Numbered from the stretch's first letter, positions 22,581-31,939 are shown. The stretch is 41,258 bases of DNA from Bdellovibrionota bacterium (GCA_035292885.1 DATDPG010000036.1:1-41258); one strand, 5' to 3'. Numbers and translations: made by a program. Notes: generated by a model from the letters alone, not told the origin.

Positions 22581-23071
22581 CCATCTCCTCGCTACTATGT
22601 GTCACATCCGTTCCCACCGCCAGCTCCCGAAAGTCAAAAGCCCCTCAGCGAAGCAACTTTCCGCTCCGTCTTAGGTCCCCTTTCCGTTTCGGGTTAGCTC
22701 GTCACCAATGTAACGTATGGTAACGTACGAGTAATTTATGGCGAGGATTCGTGACCTGGCAAGAGGAAACATGAGGGAGACTGAATCGTCCACCGTTCGT
22801 GCGGGGAACCGAATCTTCCCGCAGCCATGAGCGAAACCAGGTTTTGACGAGCGCTTTAAATTATTGAAATAATACGCACAATTATCGATCGCGGTTGTTC
22901 GGCCGCATGTCGCGACCTTACGTCAGCTCCAAAATAAAATGTCGCTTGTATCGGTGCTTCAAGGGACGCTGACTTGCATCGCCACAATATTCTAGGCGTG
23001 GAGCCTCATTCGACCTGCATCGTAAGAAAAAACAACGATTTGCGAGCCTTGAGTCTATTTGGGACAGACCA
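22581..23071 (-). other. Intergenic region upstream of nrdJ
   Basis: No credible gene is seen in these 491 bases. Near nrdJ, CCCGAAA (22626-22632) and TTTCGGG (22687-22693) could close a stem over about 54 bases with inner AGCG/CGCT pairing, a possible structured leader; it does not match the B12 riboswitch box as far as I can tell. A direct repeat lies at 22710-22727. ATTATT-GA-AATAAT forms a small AT palindrome near 22862. The rest, up to the lipoprotein stop, is unremarkable. Confidence 0.4.
22710..22727. repeat. Tandem GTAACGTA direct repeat upstream of nrdJ
   Basis: GTAACGTA occurs at 22710-22717 and again at 22720-22727, exactly one helical turn (10 bp) apart, about 130 bases before the nrdJ ATG. 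Such phasing is typical of a regulator binding as a head-to-tail dimer. It does not resemble NrdR boxes. Confidence 0.45.
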
Positions 23072-23902
23072 TTACGGTAGGCAGGTTGTGCCGTCCGTGT
23101 AGATCGTGTGACCATTTGCGTTATTGGCCACTTCAATCATGGTCGTACCGGGCGGAGCTGAAATACAGTGGTTATTTCCGCTCAGAGAATACCTAAGCCC
23201 CGGAGACGAAGGAATATAGCGGCAGTCGATTTTTTGGCCTCCACCTGAACCGGAGTCGATATCGACCAGCGGCGAAGAGTCGCTACTTTCTAACTTGATG
23301 GAGTTCGACCCGCCGGCGATCGCATTGTTGCAAAAGCCTTCGGTCATGACCGCATTCTGGACGACCAGTAGGTTGCTCTGACCCGACATCTTATTCAAAT
23401 AAATCCGCTTTAGAGAGTTACCCTGAAGGTCGATGGTTACCGTGGTCCCGTTGCTTGATATATCTTGAATGGCTAAGTTGTCCGCTTTGGGTGCTCCTGT
23501 GTAGCTGCCTGATACAAGCTGCGTGGTTCCAAGCGCAAAACAGTTCCCGTCCGGGTCCCGCAGGACCGGTCCGCCGCTCGAACTCGAAGAACTGGAGCTC
23601 GAAGAGCTGGAGCTGGATGAACTCGAACTGGATGAACTGGAGCTGGAGGAGCTGGTGTCATCGACAATCGTCACATCCGGAATGCCGTCATTATTGGTGT
23701 CAATGGCATCGGCAATTCCATCCCCGTCGGTGTCCAAAACCGTAATCGTTTCTCCGGTCCCTTCGGGGAGGTTTTCCAGTGCCTCTTGAAGGCTCGAATA
23801 ACCAAACTGGCTCGAGCTATTGCATGCCGAGCCATATGCGAAAGCCAAGGCTCCTGCGGCCATCAATAGCGCAAAAGTCGTTTCGATTCGGTTGATTCTC
23901 AT
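23072..23902 (-). CDS. Exported, probably lipid-anchored protein with a 26-Ser linker
   Basis: A 276-residue exported protein of unknown function. The signal region ends in AFAYGSAC (Cys27), a plausible but non-canonical lipobox. Residues 57-75 contain LDTDGDGIADAIDTNNDGI, two Ca2+-binding DxDxDG-type repeats as in thrombospondin type-3 or dockerin-like repeats. Residues 84-109 are 26 consecutive serines, encoded by a mix of AGY and TCN codons, so the run is held at the protein level rather than being a simple DNA repeat. The C-terminal 167 residues contain several Cys and look like a small beta domain. GGAGG lies 8 bases before ATG 23902. Surface display with the Ser run as a spacer is inferred. 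Confidence 0.75.
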   Translation of the reverse strand: MRINRIETTFALLMAAGALAFAYGSACNSSSQFGYSSLQEALENLPEGTGETITVLDTDGDGIADAIDTNNDGIPDVTIVDDTSSSSSSSSSSSSSSSSSSSSSSSSSSGGPVLRDPDGNCFALGTTQLVSGSYTGAPKADNLAIQDISSNGTTVTIDLQGNSLKRIYLNKMSGQSNLLVVQNAVMTEGFCNNAIAGGSNSIKLESSDSSPLVDIDSGSGGGQKIDCRYIPSSPGLRYSLSGNNHCISAPPGTTMIEVANNANGHTIYTDGTTCLP

Positions 23903-24117
23903 GGCCTAATCCTCCATCTGCCCTCGCGGGCGTTCGTGTACGCCGGATTTAGAAAGCACATAACGTACCAAAATGTTACCTGAATAAGTACCTGGAAGTA
24001 TATACAATTATTTTGAAGGTATATCCAACCGTAATCTTTTGTACCGCAATAATTGCGTGGATCCCGCAAAATTTTCAGAGCTTTACTTTTCGCCGTACGG
24101 GCCCTAAAAGGGAGCCT

Positions 24118-25810
<1,693 letters not shown>

Positions 25811-25811
25811 T

Positions 25812-26597
25812 ATGGAAAATGACTTTATTTCGATCGGCAAACGGACCTGGAAATCGAGGCTTTTCGTCGGGACCGGAAAATACAGGACTTTTGAGGAAAT
25901 GCGCGAATGCCTCGATGTCTCAGGCGCCGAAGTCGTCACGGTCGCTGTGCGCAGAATCAATCTCGACCGGTCGCAGGGGCCCTCGCTCCTCGATTACGTG
26001 GATCGAAAGAAGTTTACACTTCTGCCCAACACCGCCGGATGTTACACGGCGAAGGATGCGATTTACACGGCGCGGCTGGCGCGCGAAGCCGGTTTGTCGG
26101 ATCTAATCAAACTGGAAGTAATAGGCGATGAAAAGACGCTCTTTCCGGACAACGAGGCGACGATTGAAGCGGCGAAAGAGCTGACCAAAGATGGATTTAC
26201 CGTCCTTCCTTATATCGGCGACGATGTGATTGTGGCGAAGAAGTTGGAAAATCTCGGATGTGCCGCCGTGATGCCGCTCGCCGCGCCGATCGGTTCGGGT
26301 CTGGGGATTCGAAACCCGACCAATTTGATTCTGATGAAAGAGGCCGTGCGGGTTCCGGTCATCGTGGACGCGGGGGTGGGTACCGCCTCCGATGCCGCGG
26401 TGGTGATGGAGCTCGGAATGGACGGCGTCCTGATGAACACGGGAATCGCCGGCGCAAAAAAACCGCTTCAAATGGCTCGGGCGATGCGGCTGGCCGTTGA
26501 ATCGGGAAGACTCGCCTTTCTTTCCGGGCGTATTCCCCGGAAATTGTACGCTTCGGCCTCAAGTCCGATGACCGATGTCCCAACCTTCCTCATATAA
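25812..26597 (+). CDS. thiG: Thiazole synthase ThiG
   Basis: A 261-residue TIM-barrel enzyme forming the thiazole phosphate from deoxyxylulose phosphate, dehydroglycine and ThiS thiocarboxylate. The catalytic lysine is Lys100 in LIKLEVIGD. Other family signatures are [10 protein letters not shown] at the N-terminus, [52 protein letters not shown] and [16 protein letters not shown] lies just upstream of ATG 25812, inside the thiS end. The 3' end overlaps thiE by 23 bases. No thiH or thiO is here, so the glycine imine supply (aerobic or anaerobic route) is unknown. Confidence 0.97.
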   Translation: MENDFISIGKRTWKSRLFVGTGKYRTFEEMRECLDVSGAEVVTVAVRRINLDRSQGPSLLDYVDRKKFTLLPNTAGCYTAKDAIYTARLAREAGLSDLIKLEVIGDEKTLFPDNEATIEAAKELTKDGFTVLPYIGDDVIVAKKLENLGCAAVMPLAAPIGSGLGIRNPTNLILMKEAVRVPVIVDAGVGTASDAAVVMELGMDGVLMNTGIAGAKKPLQMARAMRLAVESGRLAFLSGRIPRKLYASASSPMTDVPTFLI

Positions 26598-27261
26598 GAC
26601 GGTGCTTCCGCGGTTGATCGGAATCACCGACCGAAGTTTGTGCTCCGGCGACGATTATTTCCGGAAGATCGAGGAAGTCTGCCGGAGCGGCCTTCCGGCC
26701 CTCCAGTTTCGAGAGAAAGATCTGCCGTTTGAAGAGTTTTGTTCTGTTGCGGCGGACGTGGCCGCCGTTGCAAAGTGCGTTTCGACAAAATTGTTTATCA
26801 ATATTGGGGCCGATGCCGAGTCGATCAAGCGCGCCGAATTCGCTCTAAAAATAGGAGCGACGGGAGTTCACGTTCCAGATGGAGGGATCCATTTAGCCGA
26901 TTTACGGCGGATTGTGGGATCGGTTTGGATCGGGCAATCGATTCACGAGGAAACGTTGGGCCGGATTCAAAGCAACGATAATCACGCTGATTTTTTTATC
27001 TTGGCTCCGGTTTGGAAAAGTCCGGACAAATTCTTTTCTCGACCGATTGACCTGGAAAGATTCAAAGCCGTTTGCCTTACGACATCCTCACCCATCTTCG
27101 CCTTGGGCGGAATAACGCCCGAACGTGCGGAGTCCGTTTTAAGGGTAGGAGCCTATGGGTTTGCGATTCGATCGGCACTTTGGAAATCCTCCGATGCGGC
27201 GGAAGTCTTGCTTCAATTCCGCCAGATTCTTCAAACCGAGCGAAAGGAAGAATCGATATGA
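26575..27261 (+). CDS. thiE: Thiamine phosphate synthase ThiE
   Basis: A 228-residue TIM-barrel enzyme joining HMP-pyrophosphate and thiazole phosphate to thiamine phosphate. Visible motifs are the N-terminal [14 protein letters not shown] (QxRxK pyrophosphate-binding segment), [23 protein letters not shown] (HL-type loop, here HVPDGG), IGQSIHEET, and the C-terminal [10 protein letters not shown]. It is somewhat divergent, for instance APVWKSPDK where F-GPIFxTxTK is usual. TenI-type regulators share this fold, but the retained RxK and GGI motifs favour ThiE. It overlaps thiG by 23 bases and ygfZ by four, so translation is coupled. Confidence 0.88.
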   Translation: MSQPSSYKTVLPRLIGITDRSLCSGDDYFRKIEEVCRSGLPALQFREKDLPFEEFCSVAADVAAVAKCVSTKLFINIGADAESIKRAEFALKIGATGVHVPDGGIHLADLRRIVGSVWIGQSIHEETLGRIQSNDNHADFFILAPVWKSPDKFFSRPIDLERFKAVCLTTSSPIFALGGITPERAESVLRVGAYGFAIRSALWKSSDAAEVLLQFRQILQTERKEESI

Positions 27262-28235
27262 CTTGGTTACAGGAATACGACGCGGCTCGAAGCGATGCCG
27301 CATTTTATCCGCGTACAGATTTAGGTTTTGTCTGCGCGGAGGGGGAAGATCGGGTTCGATACCTACATGGAATGGTTTCGAACGATGTGAAAGGGCTCGC
27401 GCCCGGAAAATGGATTCTAGCGTCCATGCTGTCGCACAAAGGAAAGCTTGTGGCGCCGTTCTTGTTGGGGAATATCGACGATCGGCTATGGCTGCTGGTC
27501 GAGGAGGTCGCGCGAAAGAGTCTAGTGGAATCTCTCCAGAAGTTTGTGGTTCGGGACGACGTGCACATACTGGATCGTTCTGAATCGTTTCGAATCATTA
27601 CTTTGTTGGGACCGAAATCCGGTGAAATCTTGTGTTCCATTTTGAAAATGAAAGACTTCGGGTCGGCGGGGGATTTTCGGACCTGGTCTGTCGATGGGCA
27701 TTCCGTTTACGGGTACGTCGCGGCTCAACCTCTCTCTTCGAGCGTTCATGTCGTTTGCCCTTCGCAGGAATCCGATCGCCTCCTAAAACAAATGGAAGAA
27801 AAAGGGGCTCAACGGCTCGGCGCCCAGGCGTTCGAAGCTATTCGCATCGAAGCCGGTGTCCCGGAATTCGGGAAGGATGTGAACGAAGATCGTCTTCTTC
27901 TCGAAGTCCCCTATCTCGAGAAGGGGGTGTCGTACACGAAAGGATGCTACGTCGGCCAGGAGACCGTGGCACGATTACACTCCCGGGGAGAGAATGTCGC
28001 TTACCGATTGATGGGCCTTGCGGCGGAGGAAGAAATGACCCCGGTTTCCAAACTTTTATCGAATGGAAAGGAGGTTGGGAGAATTACAAGCGTGTGTATT
28101 TCACCCCGTTTGGGCAAACCTCTTGGAATGGGCATGGTTCATCGTTCAGCGTTTGAGCCGGGGACGTCCGTTACGATTGTTTCAGGGGATCGGAGCTTTC
28201 CGGGGACGGTGGTAAGCCTCCCGCTTCCCCTGTGA
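27258..28235 (+). CDS. ygfZ: YgfZ/CAF17-type folate-binding Fe-S cluster protein
   Basis: A 325-residue GcvT-fold protein. The diagnostic KGCYVGQET motif is at residues 228-236 with the key Cys230. The N-terminal tetrahydrofolate-binding part (FVCAEGEDRVRYLHGMVSND) is also typical. YgfZ/IBA57 proteins help assemble or repair certain [4Fe-4S] enzymes. As the last gene of the thi operon (ATGA overlap with thiE) it probably supports the oxygen-sensitive cluster of ThiC; this role is inferred. The final 168 bp (from 28068) occur again at 28930-29097 past the HigBA-like module, so the present C-terminus may be an imported allele. Reading frame intact. Confidence 0.92.
   Translation: MTWLQEYDAARSDAAFYPRTDLGFVCAEGEDRVRYLHGMVSNDVKGLAPGKWILASMLSHKGKLVAPFLLGNIDDRLWLLVEEVARKSLVESLQKFVVRDDVHILDRSESFRIITLLGPKSGEILCSILKMKDFGSAGDFRTWSVDGHSVYGYVAAQPLSSSVHVVCPSQESDRLLKQMEEKGAQRLGAQAFEAIRIEAGVPEFGKDVNEDRLLLEVPYLEKGVSYTKGCYVGQETVARLHSRGENVAYRLMGLAAEEEMTPVSKLLSNGKEVGRITSVCISPRLGKPLGMGMVHRSAFEPGTSVTIVSGDRSFPGTVVSLPLPL
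28068..28235 (+). repeat. Direct repeat, copy 1 (3' end of intact ygfZ)
   Basis: This 168-bp stretch is collinear without gaps with 28930-29097 (offset 862). The block 28149-28219 is identical to 29011-29081 except for one base, while the first 81 bases (28068-28148) differ at nearly half of positions yet still encode a similar protein. It lies upstream of the toxin-antitoxin genes. Confidence 0.9.
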
Positions 28236-28260
28236 AGCTTGAAAAGGTCGGCCAAGTTGC

Positions 28261-28286
28261 GTACTATAACCAAATGGTTATAGTAC
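28261..28286 (+). promoter_or_regulatory. Operator palindrome and promoter of the HigBA-like module
   Basis: Perfect 11-bp arms GTACTATAACC (28261-28271) and GGTTATAGTAC (28276-28286) with an AAAT spacer. TTGAAA (28239-28244), 17 bases, TACTAT (28262-28267) make a promoter whose -10 is inside the palindrome. The toxin GTG (28291) is four bases beyond. Very probably the HigA-type antitoxin operator. Confidence 0.75.
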
Positions 28287-28290
28287 CGAA

Positions 28291-28623
28291 GTGCGGGTTC
28301 GTTTCCATGTGTCGCGTACGGGCCGAAGCTACGTCGCTGACTTTCTGGACGAGCTGGACGTTCGGTCCCGCGCGGACATTCTTGCCGTACTCCAAGATAT
28401 TCGGAATCATGGATTCGGAGCTGTCGGATGCCGGTTTCGCCAGATTGAGGGGAAGCTCTGGGAGATCAAGATCGGCACTTCAGGCGGTGCCTACCGATTC
28501 TTCTATGTGATGTTGGCGGCGAGCGAAATGTACGTATTGCACGCATATAAGAAAAAGACTTCGAAGGCGCCGCCGCGTGAGATTGAGGTTGCGAGAAAGA
28601 GACTAAAGGAGGTGTTGCCATGA
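28291..28623 (+). CDS. HigB/Gp49-like toxin
   Basis: A 110-residue protein of the RelE/HigB superfamily (phage Gp49-like branch): VRFHVSRTGRSYVADFLDEL at the start, the GCRFRQIEGKLWEIKIG core, AYRFFYVMLA and the MYVLHAYKKKTSKAP strand and tail. Such toxins cleave mRNA on the ribosome; the basic cluster and conserved FxK segments fit this. Start at GTG 28291, four bases after the operator palindrome; no strong ribosome site. The stop overlaps the antitoxin ATG. Toxin-first order is typical of HigBA. The module sits inside a duplication of ygfZ sequence. Confidence 0.88.
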   Translation: MRVRFHVSRTGRSYVADFLDELDVRSRADILAVLQDIRNHGFGAVGCRFRQIEGKLWEIKIGTSGGAYRFFYVMLAASEMYVLHAYKKKTSKAPPREIEVARKRLKEVLP

Positions 28624-28934
28624 AAAATCGTAGAGGTCAATCATTCGAGGAACTGCTTGCCAGGCAGTTGAGAAAGAAGGAGGTCAGGTTTCTTTTTGAC
28701 GAGCGGCGATTTTACCTTCAGGTTGCGCACTTGATTTCCGAATTGCGTGCCAAGGTGGGTTTGTCACAGTTGGAACTGGCCAAGCGGGCGAGAGTGACAC
28801 AGCCGCTTATTGCTCGACTTGAACGCGGTGACCGACAGAGAACCCCGACGTTCGACATGGTCTTTCGGATTCTTAAGGCACTTGGCTATTCGCTGGAGCT
28901 TTCCGCCCGCGCCGATCCAAGGTTGGCCGCGTGA
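28620..28934 (+). CDS. HigA-like antitoxin (XRE-type helix-turn-helix)
   Basis: A 104-residue protein with an N-terminal helix (residues 1-40) likely to contact the toxin and a Cro/CI helix-turn-helix at residues 43-95 (VGLSQLELAKRARVTQPLIARLERGD, given here as its key parts SQLELAKRA and TQPLIARLE). It overlaps the toxin gene as ATGA with the AGGAGGTG ribosome site in the toxin tail. Its stop codon lies at the very start of the second ygfZ repeat (28930). Binding to the palindrome at 28261-28286 is the expected autoregulation. Confidence 0.9.
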   Translation: MKNRRGQSFEELLARQLRKKEVRFLFDERRFYLQVAHLISELRAKVGLSQLELAKRARVTQPLIARLERGDRQRTPTFDMVFRILKALGYSLELSARADPRLAA

Positions 28935-29097
28935 AGCGGGTCGGATCACCAGCTGTTGTTATTCCTCAAAGCCTGGAAAGTGTTTGGGAATGGCCTTGGT
29001 TCACCGGTCGGCGTTTGAGCCGGGGACGTCCGTTACGATTGTTTCAGGGGATCGGAGCTTTGCGGGGACGGTGGTAAGCCTTCCGCTTCCGGCTTAG
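28930..29097 (+). pseudogene. ygfZ 3'-end remnant (direct repeat copy 2)
   Basis: Fifty-five codons and a TAG stop that align without a gap to the end of ygfZ: REAGRITS against KEVGRITS, then LGMALVHRSAFEPGTS against LGMGMVHRSAFEPGTS, ending VVSLPLPA against VVSLPLPL. It has no start of its own and begins within the HigA-like stop. The convergent cupin gene ends inside it, so this copy is probably the original resident end of ygfZ. Likely a dead fragment left by insertion of the toxin-antitoxin unit. Confidence 0.85.
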
Positions 29098-29461
29098 GCT
29101 CTTCGTACTCCGAAGTGGTTCCGAAGCCGATGATCTCGATCGCTTTCGGAAGAATCGACATAAAAAGACATCCGTCCGTTGTGTTCGCATCGTGAACCGA
29201 CCCGGGAGGCGAATAAAGATAGTCTCCCGCTTTTAGTTTTCGGTCGCCGACCGTCATTTCCCCTCTCATGACGAAAATTTCCTCTCCCGCCGGATGACGA
29301 TGGCGCGGATAGCTCGTTCCGGGATTCAATTTCAGGAGAAATGAACCCGCGCGCTCGTCTTCGTCGGCGTGCAGAGGAAGGTATTGGACACCCTGAATCT
29401 TGGAAGGTTTCCACGGGGCACTTGCGCTCTCGATGAGCTGGGATACATTCTTCGGCGTCAT
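29033..29461 (-). CDS. Cupin-domain protein (ChrR-like)
   Basis: A 142-residue single-domain cupin. The metal-binding motifs are present: YPRHRHPAGEEIFVMRGEM (two His, a Glu, G(X)5HXH-type motif 1) and PPGSVHDANTTDG (motif 2 His). It resembles the cupin half of ChrR anti-sigma factors or acetylacetone-cleaving-type cupins; the enzyme or sensor role is undetermined. Residues after about 120 (PKPEAEGLPPSPQSSDPLKQ) look disordered and are encoded antisense to the ygfZ remnant. The start faces the MBL-fold gene, with only 12 bases between the two ATG codons. Confidence 0.85.
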   Translation of the reverse strand: MTPKNVSQLIESASAPWKPSKIQGVQYLPLHADEDERAGSFLLKLNPGTSYPRHRHPAGEEIFVMRGEMTVGDRKLKAGDYLYSPPGSVHDANTTDGCLFMSILPKAIEIIGFGTTSEYEEPKPEAEGLPPSPQSSDPLKQS

Positions 29462-29473
29462 GTTCAGTGCAGT

Positions 29474-30130
29474 ATGACGGAGCCCGCCCTATATTTCAAA
29501 CAGCTGGAAATCGGCCCGATGGCGAATTTCATTTACCTGATCGGGGATCCGGCGTCGCGCGTGGCTGCTGTGGTCGATCCGGCGTGGGATGTAGACCGAA
29601 TCGTTCAAACCGCCGAGAAGGACGGATATTCGATTGGGCATGTGCTGGTGACGCACGGTCACCCGGATCATATCAACGGCGTCGAGGAGCTCTTAAATCG
29701 CACCGACGCGCAGCTCCATATGCACAAGTCCGAAACGCCCTGGATGAAGGGATGGAAAGCGACGGCGACGCCGCGGAGTCATGGAGATGAGCTGAAGATC
29801 GGAAACCTCGTCCTCACGTTCGTCCATACGCCCGGCCATACACCGGGATCCCAGTGTTTTCTCGTTCAAAACCGTTTGGTTTCCGGAGATACGTTGTTTA
29901 TTAATAGCTGCGGCCGAACTGATCTTCCAGGCGGCGATCCCGAACAACTCTATGACAGTCTCGCCCATCGGCTTTCGAAGCTCGATGACAATGTGGTCTT
30001 ATTTCCGGGCCACAATTATGCCGGTCAGCCGACATCGACCATGGGGGAACAAAAACGCCATAACCCCTTCCTACGCTCGGCATCGCTGAACGATTTTCTC
30101 GCCATGGTCCGGCCGAAATTTTCACTTTAA
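29474..30130 (+). CDS. Metallo-beta-lactamase-fold hydrolase (glyoxalase II-like)
   Basis: A 218-residue enzyme with the complete MBL metal site: THGHPDHINGV (HxHxDH), HTPGHTPGSQ (metal His), SGDTLF (bridging Asp) and FPGHNYAG (last His). This pattern is that of glyoxalase II and YcbL-type thioester hydrolases, and of persulfide dioxygenases. ATG 29474 is chosen because the N-terminus MTEPALYFKQLEIGPMANF fits the family and earlier sequence belongs to the cupin on the other strand. TTGCGC (29422-29427), 16 bases and TACATT (29444-29449) could be its promoter, inside the cupin gene. No ribosome site is evident. Confidence 0.9.
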   Translation: MTEPALYFKQLEIGPMANFIYLIGDPASRVAAVVDPAWDVDRIVQTAEKDGYSIGHVLVTHGHPDHINGVEELLNRTDAQLHMHKSETPWMKGWKATATPRSHGDELKIGNLVLTFVHTPGHTPGSQCFLVQNRLVSGDTLFINSCGRTDLPGGDPEQLYDSLAHRLSKLDDNVVLFPGHNYAGQPTSTMGEQKRHNPFLRSASLNDFLAMVRPKFSL

Positions 30131-30141
30131 GCGGATCTTTG

Positions 30142-31035
30142 TCAGTCGGCTTTGGTGCCCCAAAGAACTGTATTCCATGCGAGGTATCGGATGAGGGGCA
30201 GCTGGGTCAGTGCCCGGTCGATGGTCAGAAGGGGCGGAAACCACCAAAGGCTTTCCCGGGTCTCCCGGAGAATTCTTTTCCAATAGCGGTCTTGGTTTGG
30301 GTGAATTCGATCGATGGCAAAATACTTGAGAAATAGAATGAGGGAGGTCAGCCAAAACTCGCGGTGTTCCACATCGCGGAAGTATCGTCGGGCGAGTTGG
30401 ATGTCCTTGACGGTCAGGGGCGCTTCTCCTTCGGTTCGCATCTGACTGGCCATTTTGCGATAAACATTGATGACTGGATTGTAGGCAAGCGGATCGACGG
30501 AAAAAAAACGTCCACCCGTTTTGAGCGTTGCCTTAAGCTGTTGAAAGAAGCGCTCTCGGTTCTGGATATGATGCAGGACATTGCCCAAATAGACGCAGTC
30601 GAAGAAATTGTCCTGCGTTTGAAGCGTATCCGGCGTTCCGAGGACCGTTTGGATCCGAACGCCATGATTCCTTGCCAATTTTTCGGCTAGTTCGAGCATC
30701 TTGGGGGATAGGTCCAGTGCCGTCACTTCCGCTCCCAACAGCGAGAAATAAACGGCGGCCTCTCCGAATCCTGTCCCAACGTCCAGGACTTTCTTGCCGC
30801 GCAAAGAACCCATTTGGTCAAGGATGAACTTGTTCTCGACGGCCGTTATCGCTTCAAACGGTCTCCTTATATCGACCTCTTTGGCCGATACGCTCTCTGC
30901 CCAGCGATCATGGAATTCCGCCTCTGTTTCAACGCGTTTCGATTTAGGCGCCTCACTCAGTGGAATTGCCTCGTTTCGATGAAATATTCGTCGTTCTTCC
31001 CACGATGTATAAGGGTCGACGTTTGATCTCATCAT
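30142..31035 (-). CDS. Class I SAM-dependent methyltransferase
   Basis: A methyltransferase of about 297 residues. The Rossmann SAM site is clear: VLDVGTGFGEAAVYF (motif I), VTALDLSPKMLELAEK (motif II acidic end), FFDCVYLGNVLHHI (motif IV) and LKTGGRFFSVDPLAYNP (motif VI). An extension of about 90 C-terminal residues is helical and hydrophobic (FWLTSLILFLKYFAI, LWWFPPLLTI), which may lie on the membrane. The N-terminus overlaps the GT2 gene by about 80 bases; ATG 31035 or 31032 are likely, and GTG 31056 is the longest option. Substrate unknown, probably a lipid-linked sugar given the neighbours. Confidence 0.85.
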   Translation of the reverse strand: MMRSNVDPYTSWEERRIFHRNEAIPLSEAPKSKRVETEAEFHDRWAESVSAKEVDIRRPFEAITAVENKFILDQMGSLRGKKVLDVGTGFGEAAVYFSLLGAEVTALDLSPKMLELAEKLARNHGVRIQTVLGTPDTLQTQDNFFDCVYLGNVLHHIQNRERFFQQLKATLKTGGRFFSVDPLAYNPVINVYRKMASQMRTEGEAPLTVKDIQLARRYFRDVEHREFWLTSLILFLKYFAIDRIHPNQDRYWKRILRETRESLWWFPPLLTIDRALTQLPLIRYLAWNTVLWGTKAD

Positions 31036-31939
31036 AGATTCGTCCGATATATTCACCCATCATTCCGAGCGAAATCAAAATTGCCCCTCCTATCGCGCTC
31101 TGGAGGATGACCAGCGTCGCCCAGCCGGGAACCAGATCGTTGTAGATGAAATAGCGCGCGACGGTGTAACCACTGTAAACCATGCCGAAAACAAGGACCG
31201 CACAACCCAGGTACGTCGATACTCTTAGAGGAGCGCTCGAAAACGAGAAGACGGCATCCAGCGCCAGTCCAACCATTTTTCTTGCCGGGAACTTCGTCTC
31301 TCCGGCGGCGCGGGGTTCCCTCTCGAACTGCAGACTCGTCTGACGAAACCCGACCCACGTGACCATGCCGCGCAGAAATCGATGTGTTTCCCGAAGAGAC
31401 CGAAGGGCGGAGGCGGCCTCAGACGACATCAGGCGAAAATCCCCCGCATTTTGAGGAAGATCTCGGTGGATAAATTTACTCATGATCCAGTAAAACAAAC
31501 TTGCCGAGGCCCGCTTGAGCAGCGTTTCCCCATGCCGCTTGACGCGAGTCGCATGAACGATGTCAAAACCTTGACGGTACTTGCCGACCATTTCGCCGAT
31601 CAACTCCGGAGGATCCTGCAGATCGGCGTCCATCAAAATAACCGCGTCTCCCTGTGCGTGATCGACGCCGGCCGTGATCGCCGCCTGGTGACCGAAGTTC
31701 CTGGATAATTCGATCACCTTGACGGAACGATCTTGGGCCGCCCATCTTAATAGAATGGCGCCCGAGTCATCGGAACTCCCGTCGTTTACAAAAACAATCT
31801 CCGATTCGCACGGTACTTCCGTCCGAACCGATCCCAATCTGACTTGAAGTTTTGGGAGTACCTGAGCTTCGTTGAACACAGGAATCACGATGGAAAGGAG
31901 TTTCAGGTCTCTTGGACGGGCGATCTTGTCTTTTGACAT
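30953..31939 (-). CDS. GT2 family glycosyltransferase (GtrB/Dpm1-like)
   Basis: A 328-residue membrane-bound transferase that should make a polyprenyl-phosphate sugar. The GT-A domain has IVIPVFNEAQVLP at the start, EIVFVNDGSSDDS, and the metal DxD-type AVILMDADLQDPPELI. Two C-terminal transmembrane helices follow (VLVFGMVYSGYTVARYF and LVILQSAIGGAILISLGM), then the GEYIGRIYDEIKRRPLYIV tail typical of GtrB-like enzymes. ATG 31939 is preferred because AAAGG lies about 7 bases upstream; ATG 31960 is possible. It overlaps the methyltransferase gene at its 3' end. Products would serve the GT-C-like proteins upstream in the cluster. Confidence 0.93.
   Translation of the reverse strand: MSKDKIARPRDLKLLSIVIPVFNEAQVLPKLQVRLGSVRTEVPCESEIVFVNDGSSDDSGAILLRWAAQDRSVKVIELSRNFGHQAAITAGVDHAQGDAVILMDADLQDPPELIGEMVGKYRQGFDIVHATRVKRHGETLLKRASASLFYWIMSKFIHRDLPQNAGDFRLMSSEAASALRSLRETHRFLRGMVTWVGFRQTSLQFEREPRAAGETKFPARKMVGLALDAVFSFSSAPLRVSTYLGCAVLVFGMVYSGYTVARYFIYNDLVPGWATLVILQSAIGGAILISLGMMGEYIGRIYDEIKRRPLYIVGRTTNISSKRGNSTE

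Noticed and set aside
22604-22628. A tRNA-like 3' end on the plus strand
   Set aside because: Only the T-arm and acceptor-like part is visible; there is no 5' half, so no tRNA gene is called. It is kept as a minor point under the nrdJ leader finding.
22600-22700. A B12 riboswitch upstream of nrdJ
   Set aside because: The stretch GGGAGCTGGCGG on the minus strand only faintly resembles the B12 box and the rest of the aptamer core is missing.
22918-23136. A 72-residue minus-strand reading frame in the nrdJ-lipoprotein gap
   Set aside because: It overlaps the lipoprotein 3' end, has no ribosome site and no recognisable composition or motif.
23574-23651. The Ser-codon run as a DNA microsatellite or CRISPR-like repeat
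   Set aside because: Codons vary among AGY and TCN without a fixed unit and the frame is open and in a clear signal-peptide protein, so it is coding low complexity.
28810-29097. A 95-residue frame that seems to join antitoxin sequence to a YgfZ end
   Set aside because: Its first half is the wrong frame of the HigA-like gene; only the part from 28930 is meaningful, as the ygfZ remnant.
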